From Bacteroidales bacterium UBA3653 (lineage in GTDB: Bacteria > Bacteroidota > Bacteroidia > Bacteroidales > Paludibacteraceae), in NCBI GenBank assembly GCA_002373505.1, contig DFKE01000012.1, positions 186,001 through 250,000 on the forward strand: DNA of 64,000 bases. Direction: 5' to 3'. Positions 44,348 through 51,570 of this stretch are shown one piece after another. Position numbers and translations under genes: made by a program. Every line of letters begins with the position of its first letter. Within the stretch, counting starts at the first letter, position 1. The notes under the pieces are model-generated. The model saw only the letters and a program-made list of their open reading frames with translations. It was not told where the DNA came from and made no database searches.

Positions 44348-44374
44348 GTTGAAAATTGAAAAATGGTAAATAGT

Positions 44375-44542
44375 ATGAAAAAGGAAGTTAATCGTGCCCT
44401 TGTGGCTAAGAAAAAGAAGTATCAAACCCCTGTATCTGAGGAAATGCAAGTTGTTTCTGTGGGTATTATGCAGAGCGTATCTTCTACTCCCCCGACTCCG
44501 GCTCCTCCTGCTCCGCGTCCTCGCGGAGGCAAGTTGTGGTGA
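44375..44542 (+). CDS. Small proline-rich peptide gene downstream of giant gene 1
   Basis: A 55-codon gene (possible alternative start 44363). It encodes a basic start (MKKEVNRALVAKKKK), a middle YQTPVSEEMQVVSVGIMQS and a proline-rich end (TPPTPAPPAPRPRGGKLW). The middle resembles short Bacteroidales peptides with a Y-x-x-P-x-x-E core, but I cannot name a family. The spacer to the giant gene (44347-44370) has AGTTGAA/AATTGAA 7-mers. Its 5' coding DNA is nearly identical to the start of the M16 peptidase gene. A strong hairpin follows 22 bp after the stop. It could be a peptide product or a processed precursor; nothing proves translation. Confidence 0.6.
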   Translation: MKKEVNRALVAKKKKYQTPVSEEMQVVSVGIMQSVSSTPPTPAPPAPRPRGGKLW

Positions 44543-44564
44543 TGAACCCTGATTCGTGAATCAA

Positions 44565-44598
44565 AAGAGCGGGACTCGCTGATGCGGGCCCCGCTCTT
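44565..44598 (+). terminator. Terminator after the small peptide gene
   Basis: AAGAGCGGG (44565-44573) pairs with CCCGCTCTT (44590-44598). It is followed by further palindromes: GCGGCTCTGCCGC (44608-44620) and CCCCCTTTAGGGGG (44640-44653). Confidence 0.65.
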
Positions 44599-44661
44599 GG
44601 TTACACAGCGGCTCTGCCGCCTCTTCCCTGTTCCTCCTCCCCCTTTAGGGGGCTGGGTGGC

Positions 44662-44710
44662 TACCCTTGATGAGCGGCGTCATACTCCTCGCCGCATACC
44701 TTCCGTCGCG
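44662..44710 (-). pseudogene. Duplicated 3' fragment of the gene at 44811
   Basis: 44662-44704 matches 44812-44854 with about four differences in 43 bp. On the - strand it would encode KVCGEEYDAAHQG and a stop, the exact end of the neighbouring gene. It is therefore a leftover of a partial duplication or a deleted second copy. Between the two copies lies a hairpin GGGATT/AATCCC (44782-44796). Confidence 0.65.
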
Positions 44711-44810
44711 GGCAAACCCCTCGTATAAGTACCAAAACTCCGTTTTAGTAGTAAATACTCGGGGCAGCTCCGCTCTCCCCAGGGATTAAAAATCCCCGGG
44801 GGCCCCAAGG

Positions 44811-45203
44811 TTACCCTTGATGAGCGGCGTCATACTCCTCACCGCACACTTTCCACAAGTATGCTCGCATGGTCTTCTTGCCGGTAGCCAGGTCTTTCTG
44901 GGCAATGAAGTCCAGCTGGTCTTGCGAGATCTTGTTCAGATCTTTGCGGCGGGCGCGGACCATCGCGCTTACTTCGGTGAACCGCTCGCGTAGCGCCAGT
45001 TCTGTCGCGTTCGGTTGCGATGTGCGCGAGACGGCGCTAAGTCCCCGGAGGTAGATACGTGAGCAATGTTTGCTCTGAGTAGGAGCTACACGGTGGGTAG
45101 CGAGTACCATCTTCTGGTCTTCTGCATGTTCTGATTTTTTGTTAATTCTGGTGAGTGCACCGCTGACGGTTTTAACCAGGTCAGCATAAGTTGCTTTTGC
45201 CAT
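44811..45203 (-). CDS. Small basic protein of unknown function
   Basis: A 130-residue protein starting at 45203 (MAKATYADLVKTVSGALTRIN); the frame stays open to 45296 but that part is low-quality sequence (RCLPKP-type). Predicted mostly helical and basic, with RARRKDLNKISQDQLDFIAQKD in the C-terminal half. I recognise no family. In another frame, 45160-45337 encodes a plausible protein segment (KAVGETKPTEKEVAFLNQC), so a frameshift joining the two is possible. It is the first gene of the accessory island. Confidence 0.55.
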   Translation of the reverse strand: MAKATYADLVKTVSGALTRINKKSEHAEDQKMVLATHRVAPTQSKHCSRIYLRGLSAVSRTSQPNATELALRERFTEVSAMVRARRKDLNKISQDQLDFIAQKDLATGKKTMRAYLWKVCGEEYDAAHQG

Positions 45204-45411
45204 TCGCGTTCGGCAATCGGTGTGCATTGGTTTAGGAAGGCAACCTCCTTCTCGGTCGGCTTGGTCTCCCCGACCGCCTTCCCTTTTCGAAGCCAAAAGT
45301 CAATTGGCTTCTCCACCGCTCTCCCCATCGCAAACATGCTCTCCGCTTGGTTTACGCCGGGGACCCTCTATGCCGATTGAGAGGGGTTAAAAGTTAATGA
45401 ATAGGGTTTAC

Positions 45412-45585
45412 TTAAAATTGTTTTTCGCCACGGTATGTCTCCGTGGTCTTAGTCATGATGGTGGTAGTTGTATCTCCATGCTGCACGTAACTGGCAGTGG
45501 TCGTCACCACTCTTGTTGCGGTACAGGCTGAGAATACAAGAGACAAAGTCACAAAGGACAATGTACAAAGGATTAGTTTTTTCAT
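45412..45585 (-). CDS. Small lipoprotein, function unknown
   Basis: A 57-residue peptide: MKKLILCTLSFVTLSLVFSAC (lipobox Cys21) followed by a threonine-rich tail (TRVVTTTASYVQHGDTTTT). No family is recognised. Its start is about 200 nt downstream of a good promoter (45778-45809), so it has a long, structured leader. Confidence 0.65.
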   Translation of the reverse strand: MKKLILCTLSFVTLSLVFSACTATRVVTTTASYVQHGDTTTTIMTKTTETYRGEKQF

Positions 45586-45777
45586 AATTAAGATTTGTTT
45601 GAATCCGCCATGCATAGGCGGATGTATAAAATTTTAAGCGCGCTGCGAGGCGGCCGGAAAGTCCGGACAATCCAGACCGCTTCGCTCTTCCGGAATGCTC
45701 CTTTCTCCGTTGCCGCCACTGAGAGCGATCGATAAACGCAGCGGCAAGGGATTATCTTATCTATCCGAAAGACGATG
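45586..45777 (-). promoter_or_regulatory. Long structured leader of the small lipoprotein gene
   Basis: About 190 nt between promoter and start. It contains stems ATCCGCC/GGCGGAT (45603-45623), whose core ATAGGCGG matches the hairpin at 10211, and CCGGA/TCCGG (45655-45667). No known riboswitch class is recognised. It could hold a small RNA or attenuator. Confidence 0.35.
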
Positions 45778-45809
45778 CAAAGGTAGTACTTTTTTACGAC
45801 ATGCGCAAG
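45778..45809 (-). promoter_or_regulatory. Promoter of the small lipoprotein gene
   Basis: On the - strand CTTG (45806-45809) and TACCTTTG (45778-45785), 20 bp apart. Confidence 0.7.
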
Positions 45810-45836
45810 AAAAGGCAATCCAAGAGCGTGATGATG

Positions 45837-46082
45837 TCACGGATTACGCGTTTGCGACAAGTCATACCCTACATAATCAGAGAAAGAACGGAGTTCGTGT
45901 GGCGATAACCAAATTTGTCCGTCTCTTGCTTTTCTATGTCTAAGTGTGTCCCTGGAGACACAACCGGTAGTATGGATCCATCCGTGCAGCAAGATGTTGA
46001 GTCCGCGCATGCCGACCGGGGTATTGATACAGTTTTCAAGCCGTGAGACGATGGTCTCCAAGGTTAAATCGGTGGTGGTCAT
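45837..46082 (-). CDS. Small protein of unknown function
   Basis: An 81-residue reading frame (MTTTDLTLETIVSRLENCIN, later GLNILLHGWIHTTG) with a plausible amphipathic composition. No family is recognised, and it sits among gene fragments, so it may be a remnant. It ends 27 bp before the promoter region of the small lipoprotein gene on the same strand. Confidence 0.4.
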   Translation of the reverse strand: MTTTDLTLETIVSRLENCINTPVGMRGLNILLHGWIHTTGCVSRDTLRHRKARDGQIWLSPHELRSFSDYVGYDLSQTRNP

Positions 46083-46085
46083 AGG

Positions 46086-46346
46086 TCATTTGATTTTGAA
46101 GTTAATAGAAGTTATTTCGAGTCCGAGATACCCCACTATCTCTCGTAATTGGTTCGATAATGATTCGATAATGGTTCGAGAATGAGTCGGTGAAGAGTCG
46201 ATGAAAGTCGCTGACCGAGGTTTGTAAAATGCAGATATTTGTCCATCATGTGAAGTCCTAAAGATGAAATCGCCCATTCTTCCGCTGATAGACTGGATCC
46301 GCGTGCGGGTGTTTCTAAAATGCGCATTAAAAATAATTTTACTCAT
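46086..46346 (-). CDS. Small protein whose C-terminal half is repeat-derived
   Basis: An 86-residue frame. The first ~45 residues (MSKIIFNAHFRNTRTRIQSI, then GRMGDFIFRTSHDGQISAFY) look like a genuine small beta-rich protein of mobile regions. From nt 46210 to 46123 the coding sequence runs through the 11-bp array and its hairpin, giving the Ser/Ile-rich tail TIIESLSNQLREIVGYLGLE. The original gene was probably truncated or extended by the repeat. Confidence 0.45.
   Translation of the reverse strand: MSKIIFNAHFRNTRTRIQSISGRMGDFIFRTSHDGQISAFYKPRSATFIDSSPTHSRTIIESLSNQLREIVGYLGLEITSINFKIK
46123..46210 (-). repeat. 11-bp array joined to a hairpin (copy B, inverted relative to copy A)
   Basis: The hairpin block 46123-46144 is the exact reverse complement of 14017-14038. 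Six 11-bp units follow (46145-46210); on the - strand GAACCAATTAC, GAATCATTATC, GAACCATTATC, GACTCATTCTC, GACTCTTCACC and a diverged sixth. Confidence 0.8.
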
Positions 46347-46351
46347 AGCGG

Positions 46352-46672
46352 TTAGTTTTTGACGTAGATCACTTTGTTGCCGGTAGGATTAGCCATCTTC
46401 CATCCGTCCCGGGGTTCTGTTGTGCCGTAGCGTTTGTAGTATGCGGCGTAGGAGAGCGTCTTCGGGCTGACAGCCTGCGCGTTCTCCCGGATGGCGCGTA
46501 AGGGATCGTAATGTACAAATTTCTTCTGTGCTAACTTGATGCGGATGGCATCGTAGATCTGCTGTTGCAGTGCGGGCGGATAAGTCGCCCACAACGCCGC
46601 GCATTCCTGCTCGCGTTTGTTGCTGGATCCGTGCTCCCGGAGCAACAGCCATAGTTCGTTAAATGTTTCCAT
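46352..46672 (-). CDS. Hypothetical protein of the accessory island
   Basis: A 106-residue protein (METFNELWLLLREHGSSNKR) with helical composition, including a YDAIRIKLAQKKFVHYDPLRAIREN segment and a C-terminal GNKVIYVKN strand. No family is recognised. A possible -7 element on the - strand (TACCTTTG, 46851-46858) lies 180 bp upstream, and an inverted repeat GGTGTTACG/CGTAACACC (46706-46714, 46734-46742) lies between. Confidence 0.55.
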   Translation of the reverse strand: METFNELWLLLREHGSSNKREQECAALWATYPPALQQQIYDAIRIKLAQKKFVHYDPLRAIRENAQAVSPKTLSYAAYYKRYGTTEPRDGWKMANPTGNKVIYVKN

Positions 46673-46676
46673 ACAT

Positions 46677-46700
46677 GTTAAATTGTTAAATTGTTAAATT
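46677..46700 (-). repeat. Three-unit 8-bp repeat
   Basis: GTTAAATT three times, directly upstream of the hypothetical gene at 46352-46672. It differs from the other arrays by its 8-bp period. Confidence 0.6.
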
Positions 46701-46883
46701 GTTTAGGTGTTACGACAGGTGGTACAATGGATACGTAACACCTTTATGTAACACCTTATGTATTTTTATTTTCTTTTGCTTCTTTTCTTTTATAGGTCTC
46801 TCCATTAGGGCTCCCGCAGTAACGCAGTCATGGATTGCCGCTTCCGACGACAAAGGTACTGCTTTGCGGCGAATTGGCAGTGT

Positions 46884-47087
46884 TCAATTTGAACAGTTTT
46901 TATTGGCATTAGCAATAATCCTGCGAACCTCCATAGCAGAGAGGTAAAAATAGTATCCTACGATCTCATAGGCTTCCATGCATGGCACGTTTTGATTGAT
47001 ACAAAGTTCCTGAAACATTGCTTTGATGTCTTTGTTCCGTCTGTTTCTGCGCTCTTGCGTGCTTTCATAATAATCGTTGATGTTCAT
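46884..47087 (-). CDS. Small charged protein of unknown function
   Basis: A 67-residue protein starting at 47087 (MNINDYYESTQERRNRRNKD), mainly helical and likely cytoplasmic (MFQELCINQ, MEAYEIVGYYFYLSAMEVRRI). The pattern of an N-terminal charged helix and a C-terminal helix-turn-helix-like pair would fit a small DNA-binding or antitoxin-like protein, but I cannot assign it. The first hipB gene starts divergently 180 bp away. Confidence 0.5.
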   Translation of the reverse strand: MNINDYYESTQERRNRRNKDIKAMFQELCINQNVPCMEAYEIVGYYFYLSAMEVRRIIANANKNCSN

Positions 47088-47162
47088 GATTCTGTTGTTT
47101 TTGTTTTTGTTTGTTCCGGCAATATCGCCGTGACACAAAAATACAGAAAAATCATTCAAACT

Positions 47163-47194
47163 CTTGCCTATATGAGAAAAAAGCAGTATTTTTG
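47163..47194 (+). promoter_or_regulatory. Promoter of the first HipB-like gene
   Basis: CTTG (47163-47166), 20 bp, TATTTTTG (47187-47194), in the GCAGTAnnTTTGC context shared with four other promoters. Confidence 0.7.
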
Positions 47195-47265
47195 CAGCGG
47201 AATTTAAAATATCATAAAATATAGTAGAGTTTTGTTGTTGTTTTATTATAAGATAGATTACGCTT

Positions 47266-47583
47266 ATGTCTAAGAGTACGATGGCAAATAAACTGCCACG
47301 CAGAGCAGAACAGAACCTGCATATAGTAGGCGAACAGATTCGTCTGGCGCGGTTGCGCAGGGATTTGAGTATAGCGCAGATAGCCGAACGGGCGAGTTGC
47401 AGCGAATTGACGGTGATGCGCGTGGAGAGAGGAACTCCAACGGTAGCTATCGGTATCTACCTGCGCATCTTGTTTGCGCTGGGATTGGATGAGAGTATTC
47501 TATTTCTTGCCAAAGACGACGAGATGGGGCGTACGCTGCAGGATCTGGATCTGAAACATCGCCAAAGAGCATCTAAGAAATGA
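47266..47583 (+). CDS. HipB-like XRE-family antitoxin/regulator (partner truncated)
   Basis: A 105-residue protein with one helix-turn-helix of the XRE type at ~25-80 (IRLARLRRDLSIAQIAERA, then SELTVMRVERG). The next gene overlaps its stop codon (ATGA) and encodes only the N-terminal part of a HipA kinase, so this antitoxin no longer has an intact toxin next to it. It may still bind its operator or regulate the neighbouring hipBA pair. Confidence 0.8.
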   Translation: MSKSTMANKLPRRAEQNLHIVGEQIRLARLRRDLSIAQIAERASCSELTVMRVERGTPTVAIGIYLRILFALGLDESILFLAKDDEMGRTLQDLDLKHRQRASKK

Positions 47584-47783
47584 AATACATTCAAATAGAT
47601 ATGGACGCAAGAGGGTTCCCGCAGGTAAAGCCTGTGGGAACGCTCGGGTATGATATGATACGCGGGAATGCAGCATATCAATGGGAATACAATGCGCAAT
47701 GGCTCCACGATAAACGAAACATTCAATTAAGCGGAGATTTGCAGAATGCAGCGGGTCCGCAGTATGGATCGGGGCGTTATTAG
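47580..47783 (+). pseudogene. Truncated hipA (N-terminal fragment)
   Basis: Sixty-seven residues that match the start of HipA-like kinases (VKPVGTLGYDMIRGNAAYQW, then LSGDLQNAAG) and then stop. The kinase core is missing. A terminator at 47868-47891 follows, so the deletion left a tidy short transcript. Confidence 0.7.
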
Positions 47784-47867
47784 GAACGCAGTTTGCCAAG
47801 TCGCCGGTCAATGCGGCATCTCTAATCAGGAAATGACACGTTTCCTAATTCCCTAATCCCTAACTCG

Positions 47868-47891
47868 AAAATCGCAGCAAAATGCGATTTT
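47868..47891 (+). terminator. Terminator after the hipA fragment
   Basis: AAAATCGCA (47868-47876) pairs with TGCGATTTT (47883-47891), followed by a T-run. The preceding bases contain CCTAATT/CCCTAAT/CCCTAAC 7-mers (47844-47864). Confidence 0.75.
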
Positions 47892-47913
47892 TCTTCATTT
47901 TCTTACCAAAATA

Positions 47914-47945
47914 TTTGGTTATATCTAAAATTATTTGTAATTTTG
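47914..47945 (+). promoter_or_regulatory. Promoter of the intact hipBA pair
   Basis: TTTG (47914-47917), 20 bp, TAATTTTG (47938-47945). Confidence 0.7.
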
Positions 47946-48016
47946 CGGCAGATTTTGATTGAGAAAACAATCATTATGCGCCTAAAATACGTTTAATGCA
48001 TTAAAAAGCAATCGTT

Positions 48017-48322
48017 ATGATAGACTATTTTATGACGAATGAGGCGTTGCTGCAATATGTAGGAAAACAGATGCAGCAGATGCGCATCAATGCGCGGTTG
48101 AGCCAACAGCAACTGGCGGAACGCGCAGGTCTGTCGCGCTCTACGGTCACACAAGTGGAGAATGGAAAAGGAATGAAATTGGAGTCCGTAGTGGCTATAC
48201 TGCGTGTGTTGAATAAACTGGAGATACTTAATAATTTCGAGACGCAAGCATTGGTTAGTCCGTTGTTGATTGCAAAGCAGGAAGGTAAGACCCCTAAACG
48301 TATTCGTCCTCGTCATGATTAA
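48017..48322 (+). CDS. hipB: HipB-like XRE-family antitoxin
   Basis: A 101-residue helix-turn-helix protein (INARLSQQQLAERAGLSRST, ~20-60). Its stop overlaps the start of the HipA-like gene (ATGATTAA), the usual coupling of this toxin-antitoxin type. It probably neutralises the kinase and represses its own promoter. Confidence 0.85.
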   Translation: MIDYFMTNEALLQYVGKQMQQMRINARLSQQQLAERAGLSRSTVTQVENGKGMKLESVVAILRVLNKLEILNNFETQALVSPLLIAKQEGKTPKRIRPRHD

Positions 48323-49610
48323 TTTTGCGAATGTTTATCTTTGGGATTTGCATATGGCATCCCTCTCGGAAGATGAGTCCGGGCGTATTACGATGGCGTA
48401 CACGCCCGAGTTTGTCAGCAGTGGTTACAACCCGTCGCCTCTTTTTGTGACTCCGGAAAAAGATAAGATCTATGAGTTCTCACAACTGCCGTTCGGAACG
48501 TACAAAGGTCTGCCGGGTTTTATAGCAGACAGTTTGCCGGATAAATTCGGTACCGCCATTATCAATCACTGGCTGGAGAAAACCGGCCGCCCGAAAGACA
48601 GTTATACAACTATCGAACGTTTGTTATATCAAGGTTCCCGTGCGATGGGTGCTCTGCGTTTTGAGCCGCAGAAACGCAAAGACTTGAATAAACAAGTGGC
48701 GGTTGATCTGGATGGTCTGGTAGCTGCTACTGCTCAGGTGCTGGAGGAACGCATGCAGTTAGACACGAATCTCAAGACGGACGAAGAGGCACTATTGACT
48801 ATTCTGCGGGTAGGTACATCTGCCGGAGGGGCGAGGCCGAAAGCAGTGGTTGCATATAACAAAACGACAGGAGACCTGCGTTCAGGACAAGTGGACGCTC
48901 CGGAAGGATATGAGCACTGGTTGCTGAAGTTAGACGGCGTGGACGAGAATAACCCGGGGACATATAGTGAAACCAAAAACTACGGTTGTTTGGAGTATGC
49001 GTACTATAAGATGGTGCTGGATTGCGGCATTGATATGATGGAATGCAGGCTGTTGGATGACGGGAACAGGCACCATTTTATGACAAAGCGTTTTGACCGT
49101 ATCGGCGGAAGTCACCGTGTACACATGGTATCGCTCTGCGGTATGGCGCACTATGACTATAATCAACCTGATTCATGGTCGTATGAACAGTTATTTCGCG
49201 TGATGCGCGGGCTTCGACTGACACAAGCAGAAATGGAGCAGGCGTATCGGCGTATGGTATTCAATGTGGTAGGCTGTAATCAGGATGACCATACGAAGAA
49301 TATAGAGTTTCTGATGGACACGGACGGCATCTGGAAATTATCACCGGCATATGACATGTCGTATGCGGTAGGTGCGGGATTCACTCGTCAGCACCAGATG
49401 TCGGTGAACGGGAAACGTCTGCATATCTCGCGTAAGGATATGCTGACAGTAGCAGCAGAGGCGGGAATAAGAGCAGCGAAAGCAAACGAGATTATCAATC
49501 AGACGATAGAGGTAATCGGGCGATTTGGCGAGTACGTCGGAGACTCTATTCCTGAATGGATGAAACGACCTATCCAAAAACAATTGGAGCTGGTAAAAGC
49601 AGAACTATGA
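48315..49610 (+). CDS. hipA: HipA-like serine/threonine kinase toxin
   Basis: A 431-residue kinase. The N-terminal subdomain (ANVYLWDLHMASLSEDESG) precedes the core with LRVGTSAGGARPKAVV (P-loop-like) and the catalytic NQDDHTKN loop (HipA: N-x-DDH-x-KN), followed by LSPAYDMSY at the metal-binding Asp. These motifs look intact, so activity is plausible. In E. coli HipA phosphorylates glutamyl-tRNA synthetase and induces dormancy; the target here is unknown. I start at 48315 because it overlaps hipB; a longer frame from 48270 runs into it. Confidence 0.88.
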   Translation: MINFANVYLWDLHMASLSEDESGRITMAYTPEFVSSGYNPSPLFVTPEKDKIYEFSQLPFGTYKGLPGFIADSLPDKFGTAIINHWLEKTGRPKDSYTTIERLLYQGSRAMGALRFEPQKRKDLNKQVAVDLDGLVAATAQVLEERMQLDTNLKTDEEALLTILRVGTSAGGARPKAVVAYNKTTGDLRSGQVDAPEGYEHWLLKLDGVDENNPGTYSETKNYGCLEYAYYKMVLDCGIDMMECRLLDDGNRHHFMTKRFDRIGGSHRVHMVSLCGMAHYDYNQPDSWSYEQLFRVMRGLRLTQAEMEQAYRRMVFNVVGCNQDDHTKNIEFLMDTDGIWKLSPAYDMSYAVGAGFTRQHQMSVNGKRLHISRKDMLTVAAEAGIRAAKANEIINQTIEVIGRFGEYVGDSIPEWMKRPIQKQLELVKAEL

Positions 49611-49746
49611 CCACGATTAAAGACAGATATGTTGAAAGTGAACGCCCCTTATAATATCGCCGTGACACGAAAATACTTCCTTTTTCTGCTTTTCTTCTTG
49701 GCGTTCGGGTGGGAAACAGCCCTCGCCGCAGAAGCAGATCCAACCG

Positions 49747-49774
49747 TATACACTATACACTATACACTATACAC
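49747..49774 (+). repeat. Four-unit 7-bp array upstream of the DUF4143 ATPase
   Basis: TATACAC four times. The same unit (shifted as ACTATAC) forms the array downstream of that gene at 51199-51254. The stretch 49611-49908 has no convincing gene; it holds this array and the promoter at 49813. Confidence 0.85.
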
Positions 49775-49812
49775 AAAAAATCCCCCCAAAATGCGATTTT
49801 TTTTGCAATTTC

Positions 49813-49844
49813 CTTGCACAATTCGAAAAAAAACAGTACCTTTG
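49813..49844 (+). promoter_or_regulatory. Promoter of the DUF4143 ATPase gene
   Basis: CTTG (49813-49816), 20 bp, TACCTTTG (49837-49844), same context as the giant gene 1 promoter. Confidence 0.75.
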
Positions 49845-49908
49845 CGGCGTGTTTTATAAGATGCGAATTTATAAAATATGCTATAGTTGTTAAATACAGG
49901 TTTGTAAA

Positions 49909-51177
49909 ATGGATAAGCTGGTACTGAAACAAGTCCTATTGGACAATGCAAAATTAGTGGAAACAATCGATGTACTTCCGCGTGAGTATGCACTGGATGA
50001 GTCTGCAAACTACGTATTCACGGGAGTGCGTCGCGCGGGTAAATCATATATGTTATATTCGATCATCAAGAATCTGCTGAAATCCGGTTTGACGCCTGCA
50101 GATATACTATATGTAAATTTCGAAGATGAGCGTATTGATAACTTTACAGTTGCGGATTTCAACCTTCTTTTAGAATGTCATCAGGAGCTTTATCAGCGGC
50201 AGCCTCGTATTTTTCTGGATGAAATGCAGAATATCACGGGATGGGAGAGATTTGCTCGCCGAATGGCAGATAGTAAATTCCATATCTGTCTTACGGGCAG
50301 TAATGCCAAGATGTTAAGCAAGGAAGTGATGGGCGCATTGGGTGGGCGGTTTATTCCTAAAGATATCTATCCCTATAGTTTCAAAGAGTACCTGCTTATC
50401 AAAAATGTGCCGCATGATGAGAAGTCCTTACTTACCACTACTTCGCGAGCGCTATTCTTCACGCATTACAATCGGTATTTCCTCTGGGGAGGAATGCCTG
50501 AATCGCTAGAAAAAGCTATCCCGCGTGAGTATCTCAGTAGTACCTATCAGAAGATTTATATCAACGATATCGCTACCCGAAATAAGGTTAGCAATCTGCC
50601 GGCATTACGTCTTCTGATCAAAAAAATGGCAGAAACGGTGGGGCAATCGGTTTCGTATAACCGGATAAGCCATATTTTGTCGTCTATCGGTGGTAAGATA
50701 TCGGTTCCTACGGTTCAGAGTTATGTCTCCTATGCCGAAGATGCTTGGTTCTTGTTGCGTCTGAGAAATATAAAAGGAGCCATATCGGAGAAAGAGAGTG
50801 TCTGCAAATACTATTTCATTGATAATGGTTTTCTTAACCTCTTCTTGTTTAATGGTGAAACGGCACTTTTGGAGAATATGGTCGCTTTGGAGTTATTCCG
50901 GCACTATGGACATGATCCGGAGAACGATACCGTGTATTTCTATAACGCAGGTGAAGAAGTGGACTTCTATATCCCGGAAGAAGAATGGGCAATCCAAGTT
51001 TGTTATAATCTTTCGGATGACTCCACGCGTGCTCGTGAAATCAATGGCTTAACGAAGATAGTTAACGCGTTGCCTTGCCGCCGTCGCACAATTATTACGT
51101 ATGATACGAAAGACCGATTTACAGATACGCATGGCGAGATAGAGGTGATTCCTTGTTGGGAGTGGCTCCTACGCTAA
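49909..51177 (+). CDS. AAA+ ATPase with DUF4143 domain
   Basis: A 422-residue protein of the AAA_14/DUF4143 group. Walker A is GVRRAGKS (~37-45), Walker B RIFLDEMQN (~98-107), followed by an arginine-rich segment and the C-terminal DUF4143 domain, whose fold resembles a nuclease/wHTH combination (YYFIDNGFLNLFLF, EVDFYIPEEEWAIQVCY). The ELDFY/EVDFY and QVC residues fit a PD-(D/E)XK-like core. The cellular role is unknown; such genes are common in variable regions. It is flanked by two 7-bp arrays of the same unit. Confidence 0.88.
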   Translation: MDKLVLKQVLLDNAKLVETIDVLPREYALDESANYVFTGVRRAGKSYMLYSIIKNLLKSGLTPADILYVNFEDERIDNFTVADFNLLLECHQELYQRQPRIFLDEMQNITGWERFARRMADSKFHICLTGSNAKMLSKEVMGALGGRFIPKDIYPYSFKEYLLIKNVPHDEKSLLTTTSRALFFTHYNRYFLWGGMPESLEKAIPREYLSSTYQKIYINDIATRNKVSNLPALRLLIKKMAETVGQSVSYNRISHILSSIGGKISVPTVQSYVSYAEDAWFLLRLRNIKGAISEKESVCKYYFIDNGFLNLFLFNGETALLENMVALELFRHYGHDPENDTVYFYNAGEEVDFYIPEEEWAIQVCYNLSDDSTRAREINGLTKIVNALPCRRRTIITYDTKDRFTDTHGEIEVIPCWEWLLR

Positions 51178-51198
51178 AACAATCCCTAACCCACATAC

Positions 51199-51254
51199 AC
51201 TGTACACCATACATTATACACTATACACTATACACTATACACTATACACCATAC
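51199..51254 (+). repeat. Eight-unit 7-bp array downstream of the DUF4143 ATPase
   Basis: ACTGTAC, ACCATAC, ATTATAC, ACTATAC four times, ACCATAC: 56 bp without interruption. The gap 51178-51570 otherwise contains an ATPase fragment (51263-51406) and the RhuM promoter. Confidence 0.9.
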
Positions 51255-51262
51255 ATCAATAT

Positions 51263-51406
51263 GAAGAATTGGGGCACTTCCTCTTCGGTGGCAGTGACCT
51301 GGAGAAATCGGAACAGCCATGTTATATTGCGTTGGATGAGTTCCAAGTCATCGCAGAGTATCAGGACGTTCCCAAAATCTCACGTTCTATTTTTCTGAAT
51401 AATTAA
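51263..51406 (+). pseudogene. Fragment of an AAA ATPase gene
   Basis: An open frame without its own start encodes EELGHFLFGGSDLEKSEQP, then CYIALDEFQVIAEYQDVPK, and stops. The CYIALDEFQ segment is the Walker B region of archaeal-type AAA ATPases common in Bacteroidales, so this is a leftover of a deleted gene. Its 3' end lies in a segment that is duplicated upstream of the deleted RhuM copy. Confidence 0.65.
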
Positions 51407-51570
51407 CACTTTGTCACTTAAAAGTAGCAAAAAGTACTTTTTTCAACACTTTTTTGGCAAATTTCTTTCGCATTTGGGAAAAAAGCAGTAACTTTGCGCC
51501 GCTTTATCGTGCGGCGCTCACTCCCGCGTACGCATGAGCGAATAAAAATAAAAGATAGAAATACAATACA
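51371..51570 (+). repeat. Promoter-leader segment duplicated at 53469-53661 (copy 1)
   Basis: From CCCAAAATCTCACG on, this sequence is almost identical to 53468-53661 and the identity continues through the first ~330 nt of both RhuM genes. It includes a promoter with TAACTTTG (51489-51496; CTTT at 51465-51468) and a hairpin GCGCCGC/GCGGCGC (51496-51502, 51511-51517) at the expected transcript start. Confidence 0.8.

Noticed and set aside
45588..45818. 76-residue - strand frame in the leader of the small lipoprotein gene
   Set aside because: It starts upstream of the predicted transcription start and has no protein-like pattern; the region looks structured as RNA.
46699..46947. 82-residue + strand frame with a hydrophobic stretch
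   Set aside because: It crosses a likely - strand promoter and inverted repeats, and ends antisense to a better small gene.
49629..49859. Small + strand frame with a signal-peptide-like start (KYFLFLLFFLAFGWETALAA)
   Set aside because: Its second half is the TATACAC array and promoter sequence; possibly a gene remnant, but not supportable as a gene.
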